Part shown: positions 1 through 5,334 of the stretch, piece by piece
How the letters are laid out: each line of letters opens with the position of its first letter
How positions within the stretch are numbered: the stretch's first letter is position 1
Assembly (NCBI GenBank): GCA_029862935.1
Contig: JAOTWK010000268.1
Span: 1-5,334 of the forward strand
DNA length: 5,334 bases
Direction of reading: 5' to 3'
Origin: Gemmatimonadota bacterium
GTDB lineage: Bacteria > Gemmatimonadota > Gemmatimonadetes > Gemmatimonadales > GWC2-71-9
The notes under the pieces: generated by a model
What the model was told of the DNA's origin: nothing
The model's input: the letters and a program-made list of their open reading frames with translations, nothing else
Database searches by the model: none
Translations under genes and position numbers: made by a program

Positions 1-467
1 GGAATCACGAAGGGAGCGAAGTTGCTCCAGACGTAGGCCCAGAACGGCAACAACAACCCGAGCGATACCCCGGCAACCAGTCGGCCGCCATCACGACGGC
101 GATCATTTGCGCCGAAGTTGCCGAGCACAGTCAATCCCAGAACCACGGCGGGGAGCACCTGGGCGACGGGCAGAGCGCCGAGCGGGATGAGTCGGGTCAT
201 CAACCCCGCGATTCCGGCACCAACCAACGTCGGGTCACGAAGTGCGCGAAGAGCGATCAAAAGCAGCACCAGCACCATGAGATCGCCGGTGACGAGCACC
301 GAGATTCGCACCAGATCGCGAACGACATGACGGCGCAATACTGACGGGGCCCTGGGGAACAGCGCCGGTTTCGACTTCTCATGCGTGACTGCACGAAGCG
401 CCGGCTCGGGAACTCGGGCGGCCGAGTCTATCAGGTCAGGAGAAGAGACGGCTGGATAACCTGACAC
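1..467 (-). CDS. Sugar transferase (polyprenyl glycosylphosphotransferase type), N-terminal membrane part, cut by the window edge
   Basis: The open frame begins at GTG 467 and runs 155 codons off the left edge with no stop. An in-frame TAA lies upstream and there is no other start before the GTG, which has AGG repeats 3 and 7 bases ahead as a ribosome binding site. Residues 1-50 are a cytoplasmic, Arg-rich lead. Hydrophobic segments follow at about 54-73, 99-118 and 129-147, with a charged Arg/Asp loop (GNFGANDRRRDGGR, 117-130) between the last two. This layout matches, from memory, the N-terminal membrane region of enzymes that transfer a sugar-1-phosphate to undecaprenyl phosphate to start exopolysaccharide, capsule or O-antigen repeat units. 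The catalytic C-terminal domain would lie outside the window, so the family is inferred. Lying downstream of wecB on the same strand supports a surface-polysaccharide role. Another polytopic membrane protein is possible. The gene is real with good confidence, the function less so. Confidence 0.68.
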   Translation of the reverse strand, partial: MSGYPAVSSPDLIDSAARVPEPALRAVTHEKSKPALFPRAPSVLRRHVVRDLVRISVLVTGDLMVLVLLLIALRALRDPTLVGAGIAGLMTRLIPLGALPVAQVLPAVVLGLTVLGNFGANDRRRDGGRLVAGVSLGLLLPFWAYVWSNFAPFVI

Positions 468-500
468 GCGCCTACCTAATTGGAGTTGTGCAAGAACATG

Positions 501-532
501 CGGCCGTTACCGACCCGACTCACGGCCGTTAC
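501..532. repeat. 10-base direct repeat with 22-base period in the sugar transferase leader
   Basis: CGGCCGTTAC occurs exactly at 501-510 and again at 523-532 on the plus strand. The start-to-start distance of 22 bases puts both copies on nearly the same face of the helix, as expected for paired protein binding sites. Each copy contains the self-complementary core CGGCCG. The pair lies 34-65 bases upstream of the GTG start of the sugar transferase gene. An operator role is inference; no regulator family is recognised. Confidence 0.5.
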
Positions 533-537
533 GTGAG
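519..537 (-). promoter_or_regulatory. Short inverted repeat (hairpin) in the sugar transferase leader
   Basis: CTCACG at 519-524 and CGTGAG at 532-537 are perfect reverse complements around a 7-base loop. The hairpin includes most of the right-hand copy of the direct repeat. It is not followed by a T-run in either direction, so it is not a standard terminator. It could be a DNA operator or a structure in the mRNA leader of the sugar transferase gene. Six base pairs can also arise by chance. Confidence 0.35.
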
Positions 538-572
538 CGGACTAACTGCGGAAGCTAGCTGAACCGGCGTGA

Positions 573-578
573 ATTGTA
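573..578 (-). promoter_or_regulatory. Possible -10 element for the sugar transferase gene
   Basis: The minus strand reads TACAAT here, one mismatch from the TATAAT consensus, inside an AT-richer patch of an otherwise GC-rich gap. No convincing -35 element lies 16-18 bases upstream (the 17-base position reads TAACTC). If used, it would give a leader of roughly 100 bases that contains both the direct repeat and the hairpin, so those elements would lie downstream of the transcription start. This is a weak call based on one hexamer. Confidence 0.22.
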
Positions 579-672
579 AACCAAGCCACCGCTAGGAGTT
601 ATCGGGATGCCACCGGATCCCGGGGCCGCTAGTTGCCGAGAATCCGCCATGCAATCGACCTAGCGAGCGCAG

Positions 673-716
673 AAAACGGGCCACACCCCGCAGCATCTCG
701 CGTGAGTGACGTGGCC
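673..716 (-). terminator. Possible intrinsic terminator after wecB
   Basis: Reading the minus strand after the wecB stop, GGCCAC (716-711) pairs perfectly with GTGGCC (684-679) across a 26-base interval, followed by CG and then TTTT (676-673). The loop can form only a little extra G/C pairing. The stem begins 22 bases after the TAA of wecB, a typical place for a terminator. The stem is short, the loop large and the T-run only four bases, so it is probably weak; some read-through into the sugar transferase gene is possible. Confidence 0.38.
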
Positions 717-738
717 TAACTTGCTATCATACAATGAA

Positions 739-1875
739 TTATGCGCGATGGACCCGGCTGCTAGGATCTGAACAAGGTCCGTTCTGAAGCGCCGCGACAA
801 CCCGCTCGGCAGCTCGCCCATCCCACCCCTCGGGCACCCTCTCTCCGACCCCAACACGCCCATCGGACAGGGCCTCGTCAAACGCCGTCCGGACGCCCAC
901 GGTCGTCAGCGGCCAAGGAGCCATCCGATTGGTCCCCTCGCTGAGGGTGATCGGGCGCTCGGTCTGTTCTCTGAGCGTGACGCACGGAACCCCGAGCACC
1001 GTCGTCTCCTCCTGCAACCCCCCGGAATCGGTGAGCACCACCGCCGCGCTGCTGGTCAACGACAGCATCTCCGTGTACCCGACCGGCTCGGTCGCGTGCA
1101 AGCGTGCCAAGAGCTCCGCCATTCCGAAGTCGTCAGCGTTCTTCCGCGTGCGGGGATGGAGCGGCAGGACCACTGGCATTCGCGTCGCGATTTCCACCAA
1201 CGCTTCGAGCACGGCACGCAGGGCCGTCGGATCATCCACATTGGAAGGCCGGTGAAGCGTGACCAACGCAAACTCGTTCGGCCGCACGCCAAGACGTCCC
1301 GGCATGTCCAATTGTTGCGCGACGGACAATTGCGCCAGCAGGGTGTCGATCATGACGTTGCCGACGAACACGATCCTGTCCGCGGGTATGCCTTCGGCGA
1401 GGAGATTCGGGTGCGCGTCCCGCGAAGGGGTGAGCAAGAGGTCGGAGACGCGATCGGTGAGCACTCGATTGATCTCTTCGGGCATGCGCCAGTCGCCGCT
1501 CCGGAGACCCGCTTCGACGTGGGCCACGCCTGACCCCAGCTCCGGTTTCAGCTTTGCCGTGACGAGGGCGCACGCCAACGTGGAATTCACATCCCCAACC
1601 ACCACGACCCAGTCCGGACGATTGTCCACGAGAATTGGCTCGAAGGCCTCCATGACCCTGGCCGTTTGCTGGGCATGGGTTCCGGAACCGATGCCTAAGT
1701 GATAGGCAGGCTCTGGGAGGCCCAAATCGCGAAAGAAGGCATCCGACATCTGAGGGTCGTAGTGTTGTCCGGTGTGGACCAGGATGCCTTCTTCACCCGC
1801 TGCGGCGAGTGCCCGGAGGATCGGTGCCACCTTCATGAAATTGGGTCGCGCACCGGCGACAACCATCGCTTTCAT
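739..1875 (-). CDS. wecB: UDP-N-acetylglucosamine 2-epimerase, non-hydrolysing (WecB/MnaA)
   Basis: A 378-residue cytoplasmic enzyme of normal length for the family. It interconverts UDP-GlcNAc and UDP-ManNAc, the precursor of ManNAc-containing capsule, O-antigen, enterobacterial-common-antigen-like or wall polymers. Visible motifs: N-terminal GARPNFMK (8-15) of the first Rossmann strand; TGQHYD (35-40); GDVNST with D95; HVEAGLR with E121; PEEINR with E133; TLHRPSNVD with H208; and the UDP-binding stretch TDSGGLQEE (282-290) followed by REQTERP and GTN (302-316). D95, E121, E133 and H208 correspond to the catalytic D95, E117, E131 and H213 of E. coli WecB, so it looks active. The ATG start has an AAAGGG sequence 5 bases ahead and places the first beta strand at residue 3, as usual. 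The gene begins 30 bases after hflX, probably in the same transcript. The last 14 residues look unconserved. Confidence 0.93.
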   Translation of the reverse strand: MKAMVVAGARPNFMKVAPILRALAAAGEEGILVHTGQHYDPQMSDAFFRDLGLPEPAYHLGIGSGTHAQQTARVMEAFEPILVDNRPDWVVVVGDVNSTLACALVTAKLKPELGSGVAHVEAGLRSGDWRMPEEINRVLTDRVSDLLLTPSRDAHPNLLAEGIPADRIVFVGNVMIDTLLAQLSVAQQLDMPGRLGVRPNEFALVTLHRPSNVDDPTALRAVLEALVEIATRMPVVLPLHPRTRKNADDFGMAELLARLHATEPVGYTEMLSLTSSAAVVLTDSGGLQEETTVLGVPCVTLREQTERPITLSEGTNRMAPWPLTTVGVRTAFDEALSDGRVGVGERVPEGWDGRAAERVVAALQNGPCSDPSSRVHRA

Positions 1876-1905
1876 CGCAACCCTTTCATGCAGGGCGAGA
1901 CACGC

Positions 1906-3210
1906 TCACCCGCGCTGCTCGTTCCCGTCCGCAATTTCGACCCCTTCACCTCGCAATCGGTCGATGTCGCTCCGATCGGCCCGGACCACCAGGTCGTAGG
2001 CACCGTTGGCCTGGACGCGCGACACCACCTCGGCAAGGCGGTAGACAGCTGCAAGCCCCGCGCCATTTCCAACCCCCACGCGAACCCGGAAGGTCTTGCG
2101 TGCCGCCTCCATCCTGCGGCGGAGGGCCGCCTTCACCTCGAGAACGCCGTCGGTCCGCATGGCCGTGGCAAATACACCGTCGGGATGCAGTGCCCGAACC
2201 CGGGTGAGTTGCTCCTGGCTGTCCTCCAATCGATCGACCTTGTTGAACACAGGAATCACCGGCACGTCCTGAAGACCCAAGTCTGCCAGGACGTGCTCGA
2301 CGACGTCCATCTGCTCCTCCCAATCCGGATGGCTCACATCCACGACGTGCAGCAGAACATCTGCATTGCGCGCTTCCTCGAGCGTGGCGCGGAAGCTCGC
2401 GACCAGGTGGTGCGGCAGCTTACGGATAAAGCCCACGCTATCGGTCAGCCGGACCCGGTAGCCGTCTCCCACATCGATTTCTCGAGTGAGTGTATCGAGC
2501 GTGGCGAACAGGCGGTCCTCAACCACGATATCGTGCTGGCCGGAGAGGGCCCTGAGCAAACTGGACTTCCCGGCGTTGGTATACCCCACCAGGGCAACGG
2601 ACGGCAGCGGCCGACGCCCTGCGCGCAAGCGCTCCCGATGGTGAGCGACATCGCGCAGCTTGGCCTTCAGGGAACGGATCTTCCGCCGAATGATTCGTCG
2701 GTCTGTTTCGAGCTGCGTCTCACCCGGTCCGCGCAATCCGATGCCGCCTCGGATCCGCGACAAGTGGGTCCACATGCGGGTGAGACGGGGCAACAGGTAC
2801 TCGAGCTGAGCCAACTCGACTTGGAGTTTGGCCTCGTGGGTGCGGGCACGGGTCGAGAAGATGTCGAGAATGACCTCCGCGCGGTCCATGACGCGGACCC
2901 CGAGTGCCTGCTCGAGATTCGCCCCTTGCACCGGCGTCAGCTCCTCATCGAAGATGGCCAGGGTCGCATCCTTCGATCGAACCAGGGTTGCGAGTTCCTG
3001 GACCTTGCCTTCGCCGATCAGGGTAGCCGGCTGGGGAGCCGCGACCTGCTGAGTCAGCCGGGCCACCACATGGGCACCGGCAGTATCCACGAGCCGTGCC
3101 AGCTCGTCCACATGCTCGGCGACCTGGGTTGCGTCTCGCGAACCCTTGCGCGGGGCGGCGACGAGAACCGCCCGCTCGACGGGTGCACGGACAGGGATCG
3201 GTGTCTTAAT
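1906..3210 (-). CDS. hflX: GTPase HflX, probably starting at a rare ATT codon
   Basis: HflX is a ribosome-associated GTPase that binds the 50S subunit and splits stalled or hibernating 70S ribosomes, often under heat or antibiotic stress. The protein is 434 residues if started at ATT 3210. The N-terminal HflX domain includes ERAVLVAAP (about 22-30), LARLVDTAGA (37-46) and GEGKVQEL (66-73). The family signature GGIGLRGPGETQLETDRR covers 155-172. The G domain has G1 GYTNAGKSS (209-217), G2 FATLDT (235-240), G3 DSVG (257-260), G4 NKVD (323-326) and a G5-like TA (349-350). The first standard start, GTG 3111, would cut 33 residues that include the conserved first strand. The frame is closed by TGA at 3238-3240, and no ATG, GTG, TTG or CTG lies between that stop and 3111. 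ATT 3210 has AGG 7 bases ahead and overlaps the upstream TAA by 5 bases. Family is certain; the start is inferred. Confidence 0.93.
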   Translation of the reverse strand: MKTPIPVRAPVERAVLVAAPRKGSRDATQVAEHVDELARLVDTAGAHVVARLTQQVAAPQPATLIGEGKVQELATLVRSKDATLAIFDEELTPVQGANLEQALGVRVMDRAEVILDIFSTRARTHEAKLQVELAQLEYLLPRLTRMWTHLSRIRGGIGLRGPGETQLETDRRIIRRKIRSLKAKLRDVAHHRERLRAGRRPLPSVALVGYTNAGKSSLLRALSGQHDIVVEDRLFATLDTLTREIDVGDGYRVRLTDSVGFIRKLPHHLVASFRATLEEARNADVLLHVVDVSHPDWEEQMDVVEHVLADLGLQDVPVIPVFNKVDRLEDSQEQLTRVRALHPDGVFATAMRTDGVLEVKAALRRRMEAARKTFRVRVGVGNGAGLAAVYRLAEVVSRVQANGAYDLVVRADRSDIDRLRGEGVEIADGNEQRG

Positions 3211-3691
3211 CGGTGGACCTGCCGAGCATGGAGGGAATCACGTCGACCACCCCATCGCGATGGAAGGGCACATCGCGCTCACCGAAGGTTGTCCGAACCC
3301 GCACGGTGCCGGTGCAGTCGTAGGCAATGCGGCCTTCGAGCAGTGCAGCGCGTGTCGCAGCACCGACTCCCTGCCACCGAAAATCGAACGGGAGAGTCAC
3401 CAGCGCTGTTCCGGCCTTCGGGAGCTCGAAGGGACCATCATGAACAATCCTGCCGAGTGGGGTCTCGGCCACACGCATGCCGAGCCCGAGACGAGTCGCC
3501 CGGATGGCATAGCCATTGGGATTCCGGACCCAAACCTCGACATCCAGCGTCCCTCCGGTCAACGTGATATTCCGGACCAGGATGCGATGGAGCTCGATCG
3601 TAGGGTCTTGGAATTGCTGGAGGCCGAGGGTGGAGCAGGCGGATAGGGCCATCACGAGGGCGATGGACCAGCATCTGCTCGACAATTGCAT
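3206..3691 (-). CDS. LEA14/WHy-domain (LEA type 2 family) lipoprotein
   Basis: A 161-residue protein with a lipoprotein signal peptide: R6, hydrophobic core 8-16, and lipobox LSAC with the lipidated cysteine at C19. The mature part resembles bacterial LEA type 2 (WHy domain) proteins: FQDPTIEL (27-34), a repeated beta pattern, VRNPNGYAIR with the hallmark NPN (57-59), a basic/hydrophobic ridge at 95-105 (TALVTLPFDFR), YDCTGTVRVRTTFGERDVPF (124-143) and a final HRDG turn. It is probably anchored in the outer membrane or on the periplasmic side. The molecular role of these small beta-sandwich proteins in bacteria is poorly known; links to desiccation or envelope stress are suggested only by plant relatives. 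The ATG at 3691 gives a normal signal peptide. GGAGG lies 13 bases ahead, rather far, and a TTG one codon earlier (3694) would fit it better. The 3' end overlaps the inferred ATT start of hflX. Confidence 0.85.
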   Translation of the reverse strand: MQLSSRCWSIALVMALSACSTLGLQQFQDPTIELHRILVRNITLTGGTLDVEVWVRNPNGYAIRATRLGLGMRVAETPLGRIVHDGPFELPKAGTALVTLPFDFRWQGVGAATRAALLEGRIAYDCTGTVRVRTTFGERDVPFHRDGVVDVIPSMLGRSTD

Positions 3692-3735
3692 CAAGCGCCG
3701 ACAACCTCCAGTCCGTCCGTGAGTCGCATAGTCCC

Positions 3736-3744
3736 AATATAGCA
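3736..3744 (-). promoter_or_regulatory. Possible extended -10 promoter for the lipoprotein-hflX-wecB unit
   Basis: The minus strand reads TGCTATATT, matching the extended -10 form TGnTATAAT with one mismatch, in the 72-base gap between rarA and the lipoprotein gene. No good -35 box is visible, but extended -10 promoters can work without one. Transcription would start near 3729, leaving a leader of about 40 bases with GGAGG in it. The proposal is inferred from the motif and its position only; read-through from rarA is equally possible. Confidence 0.33.
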
Positions 3745-3763
3745 AGGTCGGCGGGGGCAGTCG

Positions 3764-5095
3764 TCACTCGACGGGAGCCGGGTCCCCCGCAGGCCGAGCC
3801 GGCTGCCGCCGCTGTTCCCACCACCGAACCCGCTCAGCAATGCGCTGTTCGAAGCCCGTGGCACCGGGCACATAGAACTGCCGGCCGGCCAGCTCTTCCG
3901 GCAAGTAGGTCTGCGGCGCAATCCCTCCAGGCGCCTCGTGGTCGTAGGCATAGCCGCGCCCGTAGCCAAGCGCCTGCATGAGGGGAGTCGACGCGTTTCT
4001 CAAGTGGAGCGGAACGTCCAGCGCAGGCGTTTCGCGGGCCGCCGAAACGGCATTCTGCCAGGCCATGTACACCGTGTTGGATTTGGGCGCAGTCGCCAGG
4101 TACACCAGCGCCTCGGCCAGGGCGAGCTCGCCTTCGGGAGTTCCCAGAAACACGTAGGCCTCTTTGGCCGCAAGCGCCACCGTGAGTGCCCGCGGATCGG
4201 CCAATCCGACGTCCTCGGTGGCGATGCGGACCAGTCTGCGCGCCAGATACAGCGGATCTTCCCCGCCCTCGAGCATCCGCGCCAACCAATACAAGGCACC
4301 CTGTGGGTCGCTTCCCCGGACGGCCTTGTGCAGGGCGGAGATGGAGTTGTAGTGCCGCTCGCCGTCCCGGTCGTAGGCTGGAACCCGCCGGGCTAACACC
4401 TCGGCGATGACGGCGTGGGTGATGCGGCCCCCGGGGCCGACGTGCTGGGCTGCGGATTCGATCACACTGAGCGCCCGGCGCGCATCTCCATCGGCGTGAA
4501 CGGCGAGGAAGGCGACCGCCTCATCATCCACCTGGAGACGCAGGTCACTCAGGCCACGGTCTCCATCTCCAAAGGCACGGCGAATGAGCTCTTCCAGGTG
4601 CTTCGGCCTGAGCGGCTCGAGCACAAACACCCGGCAGCGCGAGAGCAGCGCGCCGTTCAGTGCAAAACTCGGATTCTGGGTCGTCGCGCCGATCAGCGTG
4701 ATGAGGCCCTGCTCGACATGGGGCAGGAGCGCGTCTTGTTGCGCGGTGTTGAACCGGTGGATCTCGTCGCAGAACACAATCGTGCCCTGGCCGAGTTGGC
4801 GGTGAGCTTCCGCTTCCTTGAGGATCTGCCGAATGCGCGGAATTCCCTCCGTCACGGCGCTGAACGCGACGAAGTGTCGGTCGGCATATCGCGCGATCAA
4901 CATGGCCAGCGTGGTCTTGCCGGAACCGGGCGGCCCCCACAGGATAACGCTTCCCACATCGCCGCGTCGGATGGCGTCGCCCAGGGGCCGCCCCATCGGC
5001 AAGAGATGCTCCTGCCCGACACACTCATCTATGTTTCGGGGCCGCATCCGCGCCGCCAACGGCTCGGTAGGGTGGAACAAGCCCGTCTCGTTCAC
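3764..5095 (-). CDS. rarA: Replication-associated recombination protein A (RarA/MgsA), AAA+ ATPase
   Basis: A 443-residue protein of normal family length, related to E. coli RarA and eukaryotic WRNIP1/Mgs1. It acts at stalled replication forks in the cytoplasm, is thought to load on DNA ends and interacts with SSB. Domain order: short N-terminus with [21 protein letters not shown] (about 12-32), Walker A GPPGSGKT (54-61), Walker B IVFCDEIH (106-113), sensor 1 ATTQNPSF (137-144), arginine finger in SRCRVF (R153), sensor 2 GDARRAL (203-209), then the tetramerisation/C-terminal domain with [17 protein letters not shown] (241-257), [15 protein letters not shown] (276-290), [13 protein letters not shown] (337-349) and a PLHLRNAST to YLPEELAG stretch (362-404). 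All key ATPase residues are present. The GTG at 5095 overlaps the TGA of the upstream cca-like gene (GTGA), implying translational coupling; the open frame further upstream is low-complexity and reads antisense-like. A Pro/Ala-rich tail (431-443) is not conserved. Confidence 0.95.
   Translation of the reverse strand: MNETGLFHPTEPLAARMRPRNIDECVGQEHLLPMGRPLGDAIRRGDVGSVILWGPPGSGKTTLAMLIARYADRHFVAFSAVTEGIPRIRQILKEAEAHRQLGQGTIVFCDEIHRFNTAQQDALLPHVEQGLITLIGATTQNPSFALNGALLSRCRVFVLEPLRPKHLEELIRRAFGDGDRGLSDLRLQVDDEAVAFLAVHADGDARRALSVIESAAQHVGPGGRITHAVIAEVLARRVPAYDRDGERHYNSISALHKAVRGSDPQGALYWLARMLEGGEDPLYLARRLVRIATEDVGLADPRALTVALAAKEAYVFLGTPEGELALAEALVYLATAPKSNTVYMAWQNAVSAARETPALDVPLHLRNASTPLMQALGYGRGYAYDHEAPGGIAPQTYLPEELAGRQFYVPGATGFEQRIAERVRWWEQRRQPARPAGDPAPVE
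5092..5095 (-). promoter_or_regulatory. GTGA stop/start overlap coupling cca-like gene and rarA
   Basis: The minus strand GTGA holds the GTG start of rarA (5095-5093) and the TGA stop of the upstream gene (5094-5092). No strong ribosome binding site lies at normal spacing; the best purine run, GAGAG, is 14 bases upstream. Re-initiation by ribosomes finishing the upstream gene would explain this. The overlap also decides the rarA start, because the family's N-terminus begins right after it. Confidence 0.75.
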
Positions 5096-5334
5096 GGTAG
5101 GCGCACGGTCTCTCGTGCCAGTGATAGCAACTGCTCGCGGGTATTCCGCGACGGATCTTCTACGACGGCGGTTAGCAGGGTCTCGAGGCACTCCCCAAGG
5201 GTCGGGCCGGGCGCGATTCCCGCTTCCGTCAGGTCGGTCCCCGTCACCGCGAGGTCGGCGCGAGTGAGCGGATCGCCGCGCTCCTGGATCCGCCGCATCA
5301 CCGAATCCCATGGCCACAGCGTGCCCCGACGCAG
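5092..5334 (-). CDS. CCA tRNA nucleotidyltransferase, C-terminal 80 residues only
   Basis: The frame enters from the right edge and ends at TGA 5094-5092, giving the last 80 residues. The segment with LTRADLAVTGTDLTEAGI, then GPTLGECLETLLTAVVEDP and RNTREQLLSLA, matches the C-terminal end of class II tRNA nucleotidyltransferases/poly(A) polymerases, where a DL-x-x-x-G-x-DL-x-x-x-G-x-x-x-GP-x-x-G pattern is followed by a leucine-rich helix and an N-T/x-x-x-L pair. Full enzymes of this type repair or add the 3' CCA of tRNAs. The catalytic head domain lies outside the window, so CCA-adding, A-adding and poly(A) polymerase activity cannot be told apart here. The stop overlaps the rarA start, so the two genes are probably one operon. 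Confidence 0.8.
   Translation of the reverse strand: MRRGTLWPWDSVMRRIQERGDPLTRADLAVTGTDLTEAGIAPGPTLGECLETLLTAVVEDPSRNTREQLLSLARETVRLP

Noticed and set aside
118..330. Plus-strand open frame of 70 codons at the left edge
   Set aside because: It is antisense to the membrane protein frame, has a Ser/Thr/Arg-rich shadow-like composition and no convincing ribosome binding site.
555..650. A 31-codon open frame on the minus strand in the gap between wecB and the sugar transferase gene
   Set aside because: It has no ribosome binding site, no recognisable features, and is short enough to be expected by chance.
660..881. A 73-codon minus-strand frame across the 3' end of wecB
   Set aside because: It overlaps the wecB coding end and the terminator-like hairpin in another frame, with no known motif.
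1699..3567. A 622-codon open frame on the plus strand across the wecB start, hflX and the lipoprotein gene
   Set aside because: It lies antisense to three well-recognised genes; its translation is rich in Arg, His, Pro and Gly with no domain I recognise. Long antisense frames are common in GC-rich DNA.
3692..3745. Upstream TTG start for the lipoprotein, adding 18 residues
   Set aside because: It would bury the signal peptide behind a polar lead, and the TTG lies within the likely promoter element; ATG 3691 (or TTG 3694) gives a normal lipoprotein signal.
3834..5024. Several alternative-frame open frames within rarA on both strands
   Set aside because: They are Arg/Ala/Pro-rich shadows of rarA, which has all expected family motifs over its full length.
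5096..5317. N-terminal extension of RarA by 74 residues
   Set aside because: The extension overlaps the coding end of the cca-like gene in another frame, is Arg/Pro/Gly-rich and unlike RarA N-termini. The GTG at 5095 gives the expected family start.

Overview
The window is GC-rich bacterial DNA, and every gene I can support lies on the minus strand. Reading in the direction of transcription (right to left), the order is: the 3' end of a CCA tRNA nucleotidyltransferase (cca-like), rarA/mgsA (replication-associated AAA+ ATPase), a LEA14/WHy-domain lipoprotein, hflX (ribosome-associated GTPase), wecB/mnaA (non-hydrolysing UDP-GlcNAc 2-epimerase), and then, after a 271-base non-coding gap, the 5' end of a membrane protein that looks like the N-terminal part of a polyprenyl-phosphate sugar transferase. 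The gene set, the GC-rich codon use and the style of the HflX, WecB and sugar-transferase sequences suggest Gemmatimonadota or a nearby phylum. That is inference from memory of such proteins, not a search result.

Right part (about 3200-5334): cca and rarA share a GTGA stop/start overlap, so they are probably translationally coupled. A 72-base gap with an extended -10-like sequence separates rarA from the lipoprotein gene. This may be where a second transcript, covering the lipoprotein, hflX and wecB, begins.

Middle (739-3210): the lipoprotein and hflX overlap. The most interesting point in the window is here. The hflX frame holds recognisable HflX N-terminal sequence upstream of its first standard start codon, but the only plausible start before an in-frame stop is an ATT that overlaps the lipoprotein's TAA. 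hflX therefore probably starts with a rare ATT codon coupled to termination of the upstream gene. wecB follows hflX after 30 bases and has its own ribosome binding site.

Left part (1-738): wecB is followed by a modest hairpin plus T-run that may be a terminator. The long leader of the sugar transferase gene contains a 10-base direct repeat with a 22-base period, partly inside a hairpin, which could be an operator. The sugar transferase starts at a GTG at 467 and runs off the left edge. WecB (UDP-ManNAc supply) beside a sugar transferase suggests that an exopolysaccharide, capsule or O-antigen locus begins at the left edge, while the right part is housekeeping (tRNA end repair, replication restart, ribosome rescue). 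I see no RNA genes, CRISPR array, insertion sequence or defence system, and no clearly new multi-gene system.
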